The notes under the pieces were generated by a model that made no database searches, was not told the origin of the DNA, and was given only the letters and a program-made list of their open reading frames with translations. From the NCBI GenBank assembly GCA_003647035.1, contig QMMB01000005.1, positions 1-19,290 on the forward strand: a stretch of 19,290 nucleotides of DNA, read 5' to 3'. How positions within the stretch are numbered: position 1 is the first letter of the stretch; the number at the start of each line of letters is the position of its first letter. This document shows, one piece after another, positions 1 to 7,568 of the stretch. The translations under genes and the position numbers were made by a program. This DNA comes from Deltaproteobacteria bacterium. Lineage in GTDB: Bacteria > Myxococcota_A > Polyangia > Polyangiales > Houyiibacteriaceae.

Positions 1-117
1 CAGAACGGCTGCTGAGGCCACGAATGAGGAGCACACCAAACTCACGAAGAAAGCCACGAGCAGCGTGCGCGCGACCGTCTCGGTCTTGGCCCCGGGTTCT
101 TTCGCTGTCTCAGACAC
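1..117 (-). CDS. nqrC: NqrC, Na+-translocating NADH:quinone reductase subunit C (N-terminal fragment)
   Basis: Only the first 39 codons are present; the gene continues past the left edge. Reading the minus strand from a GTG at 117-115 gives a short charged N-terminus followed by one hydrophobic segment (about residues 17-39, TVARTLLVAFFVSLVCSSFV and on). This matches the N-terminal membrane anchor of NqrC, whose family pattern is TLxVAxxxxLVCSxxVSxAAV. In the complex NqrC carries a covalent FMN on a C-terminal threonine facing the periplasm; that part lies outside the window. The start overlaps the nqrB stop (112-110) by 8 bases, as expected for translational coupling within an nqrABCDEF operon. 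The identification rests on a short segment plus its position directly after nqrB, but the two agree well. Confidence 0.85.
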   Translation of the reverse strand, partial: MSETAKEPGAKTETVARTLLVAFFVSLVCSSFVASAAVL

Positions 118-1324
118 TGCGCCTCAACCTCCGCGTGATGTTCGCCCGCACGACGAAGTGGTCGATGGTGGGCGCAAAGACATTGGCGAAGAGAATCGCC
201 AACATGATCCCCTCCGGGAACGCGACGTTGACCACTCGGATCACGACCGTGATCACGCCTACGAGAACACCGAAGACCCATCTTCCCGGGTTGGTGACGC
301 ATGCGGTGACCGGGTCGGTGGCCATGAAGATCATGCCAAAGGCAAATCCACCGAGCACCAAGTGCCAGTACCAAGGCATCGCGAACATGGGATTGTCGAC
401 GGATCCAACCGCATTGAAAAGGGTGGCAGTCGCGAACATGCCGAGCATGACCCCAGCGATGATCCGCCACGAGGCCACGCCGGTGTAGACGATGAAGGCG
501 CCACCGATGAGGCACGCGAGGGTCGACGTTTCGCCAATCGAGCCTTGAATGGGGCCAAGGAAGGCATCCATCCAAGTCACGCCCTCCTCGAAGATGCCCT
601 GCACTCCCCTTTCGGCGCCAATCGCCAGCGGCGTCGCGCCAGTAACGACGTCGATCGGGGGTGTCCACACCGATTCGCCAGACATTTCGACCGGGTATGC
701 GAAATACAAGAAAGCGCGACCCGCTAACGCGGGGTTCATGAAGTTCTTGCCAGTGCCCCCGAAGACCTCTTTGGCCATCACCACGCCAAACGAGATGCCG
801 AGAGCAACCTGCCAAAGCGGTGTTGTCGCGGGGAGCGTCAAGGCATACAGGATCGATGTGACGAAAAAGCCTTCGTTGATCTCGTGGTTGCGAATCCCGG
901 CGAAGAGGACTTCCCATACGCCGCCGGCGGCCAGAGTCACCACGTAGATCGGCAAGAAATACAGCAGGCCGTGGAAGGTGGCCGCCCCGACGTCGTTCGG
1001 ATTGTGGCCGATCCCCAGCGTGGCCATCGCCGCCCCCCGCCAACCGGCAGGGGCAACCAGGCCGAGCTCCTGGATCGCGAGGTTTGCGTGAAAGCCCGTG
1101 CTCCACATCGCCATCGCGGCACATGGCAGGACACCGATCACCACGAGTCCCATCACGCGCTTGAGATCGATCGCGTCCCGCACGTGCGGGGCATGGCGAG
1201 ACACGTCGGGCGGCGAGTACAAGAGCGTGTCGACCATCTCGTAGATCGCCTGATAGCTCTCGAAACGGCCGCCGTTCGCAAACTGCGGCCCAATCTTGTC
1301 TAGGAGTCTTCGTAGTGGACGCAT
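110..1324 (-). CDS. nqrB: NqrB, Na+-translocating NADH:quinone reductase subunit B
   Basis: A 404-residue polytopic membrane subunit of the Na+-NQR complex, which oxidises NADH, reduces quinone and pumps Na+ outward. The length is normal for the family. The covalent flavin site is visible as TGATPL, with the FMN-accepting threonine at residue 231, equivalent to Thr236 of Vibrio cholerae NqrB. The opening MRPLRRLLDK and the cytoplasmic N-terminal stretch before the first membrane segment (about residue 55) are typical. The ATG at 1324-1322 shares one base with the nqrA stop (TGATG), so translation is coupled. A longer frame reaches upstream to 1405, but that part lies inside nqrA and has no family similarity. 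The RnfD paralogue is excluded by the adjoining NqrA and NqrC. Confidence 0.96.
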   Translation of the reverse strand: MRPLRRLLDKIGPQFANGGRFESYQAIYEMVDTLLYSPPDVSRHAPHVRDAIDLKRVMGLVVIGVLPCAAMAMWSTGFHANLAIQELGLVAPAGWRGAAMATLGIGHNPNDVGAATFHGLLYFLPIYVVTLAAGGVWEVLFAGIRNHEINEGFFVTSILYALTLPATTPLWQVALGISFGVVMAKEVFGGTGKNFMNPALAGRAFLYFAYPVEMSGESVWTPPIDVVTGATPLAIGAERGVQGIFEEGVTWMDAFLGPIQGSIGETSTLACLIGGAFIVYTGVASWRIIAGVMLGMFATATLFNAVGSVDNPMFAMPWYWHLVLGGFAFGMIFMATDPVTACVTNPGRWVFGVLVGVITVVIRVVNVAFPEGIMLAILFANVFAPTIDHFVVRANITRRLRRSV

Positions 1325-2673
1325 CAGCCGTCCTTCTCGATGAGATCCAGGGTGTGCCTCAGAAACGCGCCGTACTCGTACTTGCTGCAACACACGAACG
1401 AGCAAAGCGCGAGGTCTTCCTCATCGAGCTCGAGGCACCCAAGCGCCCGTGCGGTTTGGGTGTCTTGAACGATCAGCGCTTTCAGCAGGGGCGCCGGCAA
1501 GATGTCGAGCGGCATGACTTTCTCGAAATTGCCGATGGGGATCATGGCGCGCGGACTGCCATGCTGCGACGTGGTGAGCGGAAACCGGTGACTCCGAGGG
1601 CGTAGGGCGGAGACAAACGCGCGGATTGCCGAGTAGTTGTCGAAGCCTGGCGCTAGCCAGTTGAGGAAGCGTCGGCTTTGGTCTTCGCGGAGAACACTCA
1701 GTTGGAGGTCGTAGGGACCGAGATATTGGGCGCGCCCCGCCGCACGGCGCCCGCCTAGAATCGACCCAGAGATCACGCGGCAGTCGTTTGGCTCGAGCTC
1801 GCCGTTCAACAGATCTTCGGTGCTCGCTCCGACTCGGGTACGCAGCAGACGCGGTTGCCGAACCACGGGTCCGCCGAGGGCGATGATACGTTCGGTCGAG
1901 AGCCGCCCCGTCGTGAAGAGGGAGCCGATGGCGATCACATCCTGGTAGTTCAAGTGCCACACCGACTTGTTGTCGCTGACCGGATCGAGGAAATGAATGT
2001 GCGTGCCGGGAAGGCCGGCGGGATGCGGCCCCTCGAATACCACCGAGGCTACGGATTGCTCCTTGGGGAGATCCAGCTCTGGTCCTGGCGCTTGGCAAAC
2101 ATAGACGGAGCCGTCAGTCAGCCGGCTGACGACGGCCACACCGTCGGAGAATGCGCGGGCCCGCTCGCCGATGACGAGGCGCGGGTCGCCGCTGAGTGGG
2201 TTGGTATCGATTGCGGTGACGAAGATGGAATGCGGGGACGCCTCGGCATTTGGGACGCGACCGAACGGGCGCGTCCGAAACGAAGTCCAAAGGCCGGAAC
2301 GGAACAGGGTCTCTCGTACTTCATGCCGGTCGAGCGTCGTTAGCGCGCCGGGATCGTGCGAGGCAAACTTCTCCTCCTCGTCGCCCTCGAGCCGGATGAC
2401 CACCGATTGCAACGACCTCCGCTCGCCCCGATGAATCGCGACCACCTCCCCGCACCCAGGCGACGTGAACATGACGTCGGGATTGCTCTTGTCGGTCAGC
2501 AGCGCTTGTCCGAGTCGAACCCGATCGCCGACTTCGACCAGCAGCTGCGGGCGTAGCCCATGGTAGTCCTTCGCGACCAACGCTACCCAGCCGACCGTGT
2601 TGGCGTCGTCGATGCGCTGCTCCGGCGCACCGGTGATGGGAATGTCCAACCCTCTTCGAACCCTGATCAGCAT
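1324..2673 (-). CDS. nqrA: NqrA, Na+-translocating NADH:quinone reductase subunit A
   Basis: A 449-residue soluble, membrane-associated subunit on the cytoplasmic side of Na+-NQR, implicated in quinone binding. It opens with IRVRRGLDIPITGAPEQ, followed by the lipoyl-like barrel-sandwich region (GLRPQLLVEVGDRV, then DVMFTSPGCGEV, roughly residues 40-85). It ends with the family's C-terminal GCLELDEEDLALCSFVC block near residue 415. The full length matches characterised NqrA (about 446). One small deviation is a double cysteine (FVCCSKYEYG) where homologues usually have CPSK. The ATG at 2673-2671 has no strong Shine-Dalgarno. A 94-base gap separates it from the upstream CBS gene, so it could have its own promoter or be cotranscribed. 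Confidence 0.96.
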   Translation of the reverse strand: MLIRVRRGLDIPITGAPEQRIDDANTVGWVALVAKDYHGLRPQLLVEVGDRVRLGQALLTDKSNPDVMFTSPGCGEVVAIHRGERRSLQSVVIRLEGDEEEKFASHDPGALTTLDRHEVRETLFRSGLWTSFRTRPFGRVPNAEASPHSIFVTAIDTNPLSGDPRLVIGERARAFSDGVAVVSRLTDGSVYVCQAPGPELDLPKEQSVASVVFEGPHPAGLPGTHIHFLDPVSDNKSVWHLNYQDVIAIGSLFTTGRLSTERIIALGGPVVRQPRLLRTRVGASTEDLLNGELEPNDCRVISGSILGGRRAAGRAQYLGPYDLQLSVLREDQSRRFLNWLAPGFDNYSAIRAFVSALRPRSHRFPLTTSQHGSPRAMIPIGNFEKVMPLDILPAPLLKALIVQDTQTARALGCLELDEEDLALCSFVCCSKYEYGAFLRHTLDLIEKDG

Positions 2674-2767
2674 CCGAGGTGGCGGAGTCTAGCCCGGTCC
2701 AAGGCAGCTGCAGAGCCGGGTATGAGGTCACCTTCAGGCGGGTGAACGACCCGTTGCTCAACTAGCT

Positions 2768-3184
2768 TCACGTCGCAGAGTCCAACGTCTCCTGGAGCAC
2801 GCGCAGCAGGTCTACGTAGCTCACGATGCCGAGCAGGTCACCAGTGTCGGGGTCGGCGACGGCGACCGCACCGACCCGATGCAGAAGCATTAGCTCGGTC
2901 AGCTCTCCGATCTCAGCCTCGGGCTCGACTTTGACCGGACTGGTTTTCATGATGTTGCCGACCGTCGAGGAGCGCGCGGCCTCGACGGCGTCGATCGCAT
3001 CGTCTTCCGTCGGACCCGAGAAAACACGAAGGTCGCGGTCGCTGATGATGCCGACGAGCTCTCGCCCCCGGACCACCGGAAGGTGCCGAACATCGAGCTC
3101 ATACAGCAGTCCGAGCGCTTCGGCTACCGACATGAGCTCGGTCGCCGTCACGGGGTTTTCTGTCATGATGTCTTTTGCACGCAC
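2768..3184 (-). CDS. Two-CBS-domain protein (putative adenylate sensor)
   Basis: A 138-residue protein made of one Bateman module. CBS1 spans about residues 4-56 (KDIMTENPVTA to GIISDRDLR); CBS2 spans about 74-131 (VGNIMKTSPVKVEP to GIVSYVDLLRVL). Such stand-alone CBS pairs usually bind AMP, ADP, ATP or related nucleotides and act on a partner; no effector domain is fused here. The start is a GTG at 3184-3182, chosen because an AAAGGAGAA ribosome site sits directly upstream. It lies between the YwiC-like gene (33-base gap) and nqrA (94-base gap), all on the same strand. Cotranscription with nqr is likely, and a role in adjusting respiration to energy charge is my inference. The mycobacterial hypoxia protein Hrp1 has the same architecture. 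Confidence 0.9.
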   Translation of the reverse strand: MRAKDIMTENPVTATELMSVAEALGLLYELDVRHLPVVRGRELVGIISDRDLRVFSGPTEDDAIDAVEAARSSTVGNIMKTSPVKVEPEAEIGELTELMLLHRVGAVAVADPDTGDLLGIVSYVDLLRVLQETLDSAT

Positions 3185-3217
3185 AAGCTTCTCCTTTCTA
3201 GGTCGTCCGCTATCAAG

Positions 3218-4069
3218 CTAGAACATGGGGAACGGCAGAGTTGGTTCCACCGCATCGAAATTCTGGATGATCTTCAACGTGGTGACCACCGCTATTAGCG
3301 AACAAAGGTTTGCTGCGACGAGGGTCCACCCCATGAAACGCAGTCGACGAGCGGTTGGCTGAAGGATCGCCATCGTGAGCACCACGACCGCGACGGGCAC
3401 CGCCGCAGCAAGGACCCAAAGGCCGATCCGAGATCCGTAAGGCGCTGCCACCCCGACGACGATCACCGCCAGGCACGCCAGTATCAACAGCAGGCGCTTG
3501 AAGCGTGTACGTGCGAGAGCTTCATCGGACTTCGCCTTGGTGCGAGCGACGGTCAGTCGCACGGCCGCCGTCCCCAAAAGGGAGGTCACCAACCAAATCA
3601 GGGCCACCGCCAGCGTCGGAGCCAGGCCAAGGCCCGACGAAAGCCCCAAGGGAATCGCGATCGAGGAGAGCGTCGCTGCTGCGAGTACTTCGCCGACCAT
3701 GCTCCGTTCGAGCCCCTGCATCGCTAGCATGATCAGCCCACCGCCGAGGGGCAGCGGTATGCCGACGGCGTATTGAACCGCCACCGTTGCAAGCAGGAGC
3801 CCTGCAACGCCGGCGCAGAAGGCAACCAGCAAGAAGACCAGGAGCGCGCGTTTGGCACGGTCGCTCTCTTCGCGTTGCATGCGGTTCCCTCGCTGCCCGA
3901 ACAGTACGAGAAGCGGCTCATTCGCGAGGAAAACCGCGATGGCGCCGATGGCGAGGAGCCAGGTCGAGGTCGTCGGCGAGCCGCCCAGGAAGACGGTGGC
4001 AATAGGAAACAAAAGCTCCGCGTAAGCGCCGTGCTCGCGGGGGATCATCTTGCGTTGTGCCGTGCCCAT
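3218..4069 (-). CDS. YwiC-like integral membrane protein
   Basis: A 283-residue, very hydrophobic protein with roughly eight membrane segments. The N-terminal signature REHGAY (residues 11-16), followed by a hydrophobic helix, is the hallmark of the YwiC-like family (Pfam PF14256). No biochemical function is established for the family. In Bacillus subtilis ywiC sits close to nitrate-respiration and fnr genes, so a link to respiration has been suspected. Here it heads the minus-strand unit leading to nqrA and is divergent from the cbb3 operon, which fits that idea. The start is uncertain: ATG at 4069 (MGTAQRKM) or ATG at 4048. Neither has a clear Shine-Dalgarno, and I prefer 4069. The reading frame stays open further upstream to 4447, but that part runs antisense into the next gene. 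Confidence 0.82.
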   Translation of the reverse strand: MGTAQRKMIPREHGAYAELLFPIATVFLGGSPTTSTWLLAIGAIAVFLANEPLLVLFGQRGNRMQREESDRAKRALLVFLLVAFCAGVAGLLLATVAVQYAVGIPLPLGGGLIMLAMQGLERSMVGEVLAAATLSSIAIPLGLSSGLGLAPTLAVALIWLVTSLLGTAAVRLTVARTKAKSDEALARTRFKRLLLILACLAVIVVGVAAPYGSRIGLWVLAAAVPVAVVVLTMAILQPTARRLRFMGWTLVAANLCSLIAVVTTLKIIQNFDAVEPTLPFPMF

Positions 4070-4138
4070 GTGTTCTTGGAGATAGCACCCGATGCGGCAC
4101 GATCCATCGCATTTTGCACGTAACCAGAACGCGCTTCG

Positions 4139-4151
4139 CGCAATAGCTGCG
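4139..4151. promoter_or_regulatory. Dyad CGCA-N5-TGCG upstream of the cbb3 operon
   Basis: The sequence CGCAATAGCTGCG is a CGCA-N5-TGCG palindrome. It matches the 13-mer CGCAAGTTCTGCG found twice (inverted) in the usp/hemerythrin intergenic region at 10 of 13 positions (CGCAA-NNN-CTGCG). Its centre lies about 63 bases upstream of the start point predicted from the -24/-12 element at 4182-4197. The motif is directly visible. Its function as an activator site is inference. Confidence 0.4.
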
Positions 4152-4181
4152 TATTCGGGCATAACTGGGCCCGCGATGTCG

Positions 4182-4197
4182 TGGTAAACCGGTTGCC
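4182..4197 (+). promoter_or_regulatory. Possible sigma-54 (-24/-12) promoter of the cbb3 operon
   Basis: TGGTAA-ACCGG-TTGCC has the invariant GG and GC exactly 10 bases apart, as RpoN promoters require. Against TGGCAC-N5-TTGCW it matches TGG, one A and TTGC. The predicted start point is near 4208, giving a leader of about 27 bases that contains the GGAGG at 4226-4230 and leads into the ATG at 4235. Moderate match only; I see no FNR-type TTGAT-N4-ATCAA box in this intergenic region. Confidence 0.38.
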
Positions 4198-4234
4198 ACG
4201 TGACCGATCGGAGATTCGACGCTATGGAGGCCGT

Positions 4235-4975
4235 ATGTGGACGGCCGTAGTTGCCGGGGCCGCGGCAGGCCTCGCATCGGTTCCGCATTGCACGGCCATG
4301 TGCGGACCGCTGGCTGCATACGCGTGCAGTGGGCAGCCCGGCGCATCCGGACAAAGCCGCTATCAGCTCGGACGCTTCATCAGCTACTCGGTGCTCGGCG
4401 CCATCGCTGGCACGGTCGGGGGTGCAACGGCGGTAAGCCTTCCACACGCGTGGGGCAGCGCGCTTCTGAGTTGGTCGCTTGCCCTAGGGCTCGGGTTGGC
4501 TGCGGTTCGCCTGTGGCGTCGCCCTAACCAACCACTGGTGACCCTCCGAACCCAACGAGAAGACCAGAAGCCATCCGCCATGTCCCGCGCGCTCGGGGGA
4601 CTGGGCCGCCATCCATTGCTCGTAGGTCTCGGCACCGCTGTGCTTCCCTGTGGGGCGTTGGCGGCTGCGGTGCTGATCGCGGCGTCAACCGGTTCCACCG
4701 CACTCGGCTCGCTGAGTATGCTGGCGTTCGCAGTGGTGAGCGGTGTCGGCTTGGTAGCCGCAACATGGGCTTTCGAACGATTTGCCCGACGTCCGAAACC
4801 AGGCACCGCGCGCGTCCTCGCAGCCGTCCTCGCGCTCGGCTCGATCCTGTTTGTCATCCGACCGGTTCACGCGCTGCGCACTGGCGACGCCTCGTCGTGC
4901 CACGCGGCTACTCACGCACCGACGGGCGACCTCCACGAACACCCGGCGCATCAGCACCACGCCGATTCACCGTGA
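4235..4975 (+). CDS. SafE/TauE-like (DsbD_2 family) membrane protein with His-rich tail
   Basis: A 246-residue polytopic protein with about six membrane segments. The N-terminal HCTAMCGP motif (residues 18-25) and the later AVLPCG motif are the paired signatures of the cytochrome c biogenesis/sulfite exporter-like family (Pfam PF13386). Genes of this family recur beside ccoI and ccoS and are suspected of copper or redox handling during cbb3 assembly; the true substrate is not settled. The last 25 residues hold seven histidines (for example HEHPAHQHH), which suggests metal binding. The ATG at 4235 is chosen because GGAGG at 4226-4230 is well spaced; the frame stays open back to 4181 without support. 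It is the first gene of the operon, and its TGA overlaps the GTG of ccoI (GTGA at 4972-4975). Confidence 0.85.
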   Translation: MWTAVVAGAAAGLASVPHCTAMCGPLAAYACSGQPGASGQSRYQLGRFISYSVLGAIAGTVGGATAVSLPHAWGSALLSWSLALGLGLAAVRLWRRPNQPLVTLRTQREDQKPSAMSRALGGLGRHPLLVGLGTAVLPCGALAAAVLIAASTGSTALGSLSMLAFAVVSGVGLVAATWAFERFARRPKPGTARVLAAVLALGSILFVIRPVHALRTGDASSCHAATHAPTGDLHEHPAHQHHADSP

Positions 4976-7380
4976 CTGCGCCTCAGTCAGCCGTTCGCGA
5001 TGATCCTCAGCGGCAAGGCCTGCCGGCGGTGTCTCGTTGCCTTCACTGCGCGCAACCTCTGGTCGGCGACGCCTTTGCGCCGTACTGCTGCCGAGGTTGT
5101 CGCGCGGTGCACGGTATCCTCACCAGGGCTGGCCTCACCCGCTACTACGATCTTCGGCGCGGCCCTGGGCTTCCGCCGGCAGACCTGGAGGCCCGACGCA
5201 TCGATCACAAGTGGCTCGAGCTCATCGAAGAAACGCGTGCCGCCGAAGACGGAGTCACCCGCGTGGAGCTCGACATTCAGGGCATTCACTGCGCCGCGTG
5301 CGTGTGGTTGATCGAGGAGCTTTTCCGGCGGCACGGCGGCGCGCGAGCCGGCGTCATGTCGATCAACCCGGCGCTCGGCCGGATCGACCTCCGAGTCGCC
5401 CCCGGTTTTCGGCTCGTCGATTGGGTCGACTCCGTCGAGGACGTCGGATACTTGCTGGGTCCCGCGCGAGCGACCGGCGCCAGGCCGTCCGATGATTTAC
5501 TGTTGCGCGTGGGCATCTGCGCCGCCCTGGCGGGCAACGTGATGTTGTTCGCCGCGGCGATCTACCTCGGCCTGCGCGACGGGCCTGTCTACGAGCTACT
5601 CAACCAACTCGGCTACGCCGCGGGCACGCTTGCGGTGCTCATCGGTGGCTCGGTGTTCATCGGATCTGCGCTCAAGGCCATCAGGCAGCGGGTCCTTCAC
5701 CTCGACGTTCCGATCGCGCTGGGCATCGTCCTGGCCTTTGCGGGGTCGACCTACTCCTTCTTCTTCACGTCGGGACGCGCTGCGTACATCGATACGCTCA
5801 CCGTCTTCGTCGCGTTGATGCTGACAGGCCGTTGGCTCCAGCAACGCATGCTCGAACGCAACCGCGCGCAACTGCTCGCGGACGATGGCACAGAGAGCCT
5901 ATTGACGCGGGAGGTCAGAGACGGCGTCATGCGCATCGTCCCTTGTATCGGCGTGCGCAAGGGAGACCGGCTGTTGGTTGCCCCCGGGGACCTGGTTCCG
6001 CTGGAGCTGCGTCTCCTCGATCAGGCAGCAAGTTGCTCTCTTGACTGGATCGACGGCGAAAGCCGGCCACGCCGCTTCGAAGAGGGTGACACGATTCCCG
6101 CCGGCGCGTTCAACATCGGCGCGAGGGCTTTCTCAGGGACTGCAATGAGCGACTTCGCCGCTTCGTCGCTCGTGGGTCTGCTAGGCCGCGACCCAGCTTC
6201 GAGGGGAGACGGCCCGCTGACCACGCGCTGGTGGTCGCAGCTATCACGATACTACGTCATCGGTGTCGTCACCCTCGCCGTAGGTGGGATCAGCTACTGG
6301 TGGTTGCAAACTGGGGACCCGCTCCGGGCCATCGAGATCGGTACCGCCGTGTTGGTCGTCACCTGCCCCTGTGCGTTCGGGATCGCAGCGCCGCTCGCTT
6401 ACGAGCTCGTGCTCACGCAGCTGCGGCGCGCGGGTATCTTCGTGCGCGTCGGTGATTTCCTCGACCGTGCGCGGACTATGACGCGCGTCGTGTTCGACAA
6501 GACGGGCACGCTCACCACCGGCATGCTCGAAGTCGTCAACCCGGCTGCTCTCGAAACCCTGTCCGATAGCGAGATCACTCTGCTCTACAACATGGTCGCT
6601 CGCAGCTCGCACCCCAAGAGCGTGGCGGTGCGTCGCGCCCTCGAGGGACACACGGCCGCGCGCTTCGAGGAGCTCGGGGTCGACGAGCAGACGGGTTACG
6701 GGATGCACGCAGAGGGGGGCGGGCATCAATACAGGCTGGGCGCGCCTGCCTGGGCCGCATCCGCATCGGGCGCAGACGGGGACGTGGTCTTCTCGGTCGA
6801 CGGGAAACCCCTCGCCAGCATACGTACCGACGAACAGCTGCGCCCGGACGCACGTGCCGAAATCACCAAGCTCCAAAATGACGGCTACGAGCTCGCCATC
6901 CTGAGCGGTGACGCACCGTCGCGGGTCGTGTCGCTGGGCGCGAGCCTGGGCATGCAGCAAAACGTGTGCATGGGCGGCCACGACCCTGAACAAAAGGCGG
7001 CGTACGTCCGAGAGCACGACCCGGCACGGACGTTGCTCGTGGGCGATGGCTTGAATGACCAGGTCGCCATGAGAGAGGCTGCCTGCTCGGGAACGCCCGC
7101 AGTGAATCGACCGTTCATGGCCTCACGATGTGACTTTTACTTCGTGTCCCCGGGGTTGCACCCGGTGGCGCAAGTTCTGCGTGCTTCTGATATGCTCGCA
7201 CATGTCGTTCGCCGCATCCTCGCGTTCGCGGTCGCGTACAACCTGGTCGCCGTATCGCTCGCCATAGGTGGATTGATGAAGCCATGGGTCGCAGCTGTGC
7301 TAATGCCGCTCAGCTCGCTCGTCACGATTGCTTACACCGTGATGGTGCTTTCGCAAAAAGGACTCCAATGGAGATCTTGA
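4972..7380 (+). CDS. ccoI: CcoI/FixI-type Cu+ P-type ATPase for cbb3 oxidase assembly
   Basis: An 802-residue P1B-type ATPase expected to export Cu+ for the CuB site of the cbb3 oxidase. In order: an N-terminal cysteine cluster (C23, C26, C39, C40, C43) typical of the CcoI/FixI branch; a heavy-metal domain with CAAC (C107/C110) preceded by GIH; membrane helices; an actuator loop with DGES in place of TGES; the CPC metal site (465-467); the phosphorylated Asp in DKTGT (D509); the HP motif (547-548); and GDGLND (691-696). Length and motif set are complete. The GTG at 4972 is chosen because it overlaps the upstream stop as GTGA and starts just before the cysteine cluster; the longer open frame upstream lies in the previous gene. 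It overlaps ccoS by 13 bases. Confidence 0.95.
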   Translation: MTAPQSAVRDDPQRQGLPAVSRCLHCAQPLVGDAFAPYCCRGCRAVHGILTRAGLTRYYDLRRGPGLPPADLEARRIDHKWLELIEETRAAEDGVTRVELDIQGIHCAACVWLIEELFRRHGGARAGVMSINPALGRIDLRVAPGFRLVDWVDSVEDVGYLLGPARATGARPSDDLLLRVGICAALAGNVMLFAAAIYLGLRDGPVYELLNQLGYAAGTLAVLIGGSVFIGSALKAIRQRVLHLDVPIALGIVLAFAGSTYSFFFTSGRAAYIDTLTVFVALMLTGRWLQQRMLERNRAQLLADDGTESLLTREVRDGVMRIVPCIGVRKGDRLLVAPGDLVPLELRLLDQAASCSLDWIDGESRPRRFEEGDTIPAGAFNIGARAFSGTAMSDFAASSLVGLLGRDPASRGDGPLTTRWWSQLSRYYVIGVVTLAVGGISYWWLQTGDPLRAIEIGTAVLVVTCPCAFGIAAPLAYELVLTQLRRAGIFVRVGDFLDRARTMTRVVFDKTGTLTTGMLEVVNPAALETLSDSEITLLYNMVARSSHPKSVAVRRALEGHTAARFEELGVDEQTGYGMHAEGGGHQYRLGAPAWAASASGADGDVVFSVDGKPLASIRTDEQLRPDARAEITKLQNDGYELAILSGDAPSRVVSLGASLGMQQNVCMGGHDPEQKAAYVREHDPARTLLVGDGLNDQVAMREAACSGTPAVNRPFMASRCDFYFVSPGLHPVAQVLRASDMLAHVVRRILAFAVAYNLVAVSLAIGGLMKPWVAAVLMPLSSLVTIAYTVMVLSQKGLQWRS

Positions 7381-7568
7381 TCTTACTGATTTTCGTTAGC
7401 GTGCTACTGGTGGGTTCGGCAGTGGCGTTCTTCGCGTGGACTGTACGGCAAGGGACTTTCGATCAAGCCGATCGCCTTGCCCTGCTACCACTCGACGACG
7501 ACAAGCCAATGACCCCGGTGACGGAGAGGGAACAGGACGAGCTTGGAAACTCAGCGGATCGTTTATAA
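7368..7568 (+). CDS. ccoS: CcoS, cbb3 oxidase assembly protein
   Basis: A 66-residue protein with one N-terminal membrane helix (about residues 2-25) ending in AFFAWTVRQGTFDQ, then a short acidic stretch (DRLALLPLDDD). This fits CcoS, a small protein required to insert the redox cofactors into the cbb3 oxidase. The helix followed by a tryptophan-containing turn and acidic tail is the family pattern, and the position after ccoI is the usual one. The ATG at 7368 has an AAAAAGGA sequence just upstream and overlaps the end of ccoI by 13 bases. The C-terminus is longer than in many CcoS proteins and overlaps the beginning of ccoNO by 26 bases. Confidence 0.9.
   Translation: MEILILLIFVSVLLVGSAVAFFAWTVRQGTFDQADRLALLPLDDDKPMTPVTEREQDELGNSADRL

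Noticed and set aside
42..1124. Long open frame of 360 codons on the minus strand overlapping nqrB
   Set aside because: It is a shifted frame of nqrB, rich in Arg, Gly and His, with no family similarity. Long shadow frames are expected at this GC content.
2704..2718. Sigma-54-like CGGCTC-N5-CTGC upstream of nqrA on the minus strand
   Set aside because: Spacing is right, but only 7 of 10 defined positions match. GG-N10-GC alone is common in GC-rich DNA.
4092..4112. Inverted repeat ATGCG-N11-CGCAT upstream of the YwiC-like gene
   Set aside because: Arms of only 5 bp with the half-sites in the opposite order to the CGCA-N5-TGCG dyad; not distinguishable from chance.
4070..4234. FNR/FixK-type box (TTGAT-N4-ATCAA) expected upstream of a cbb3 operon
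   Set aside because: Read through on both strands and not found, even with relaxed half-sites; the -24/-12 element is the better candidate.
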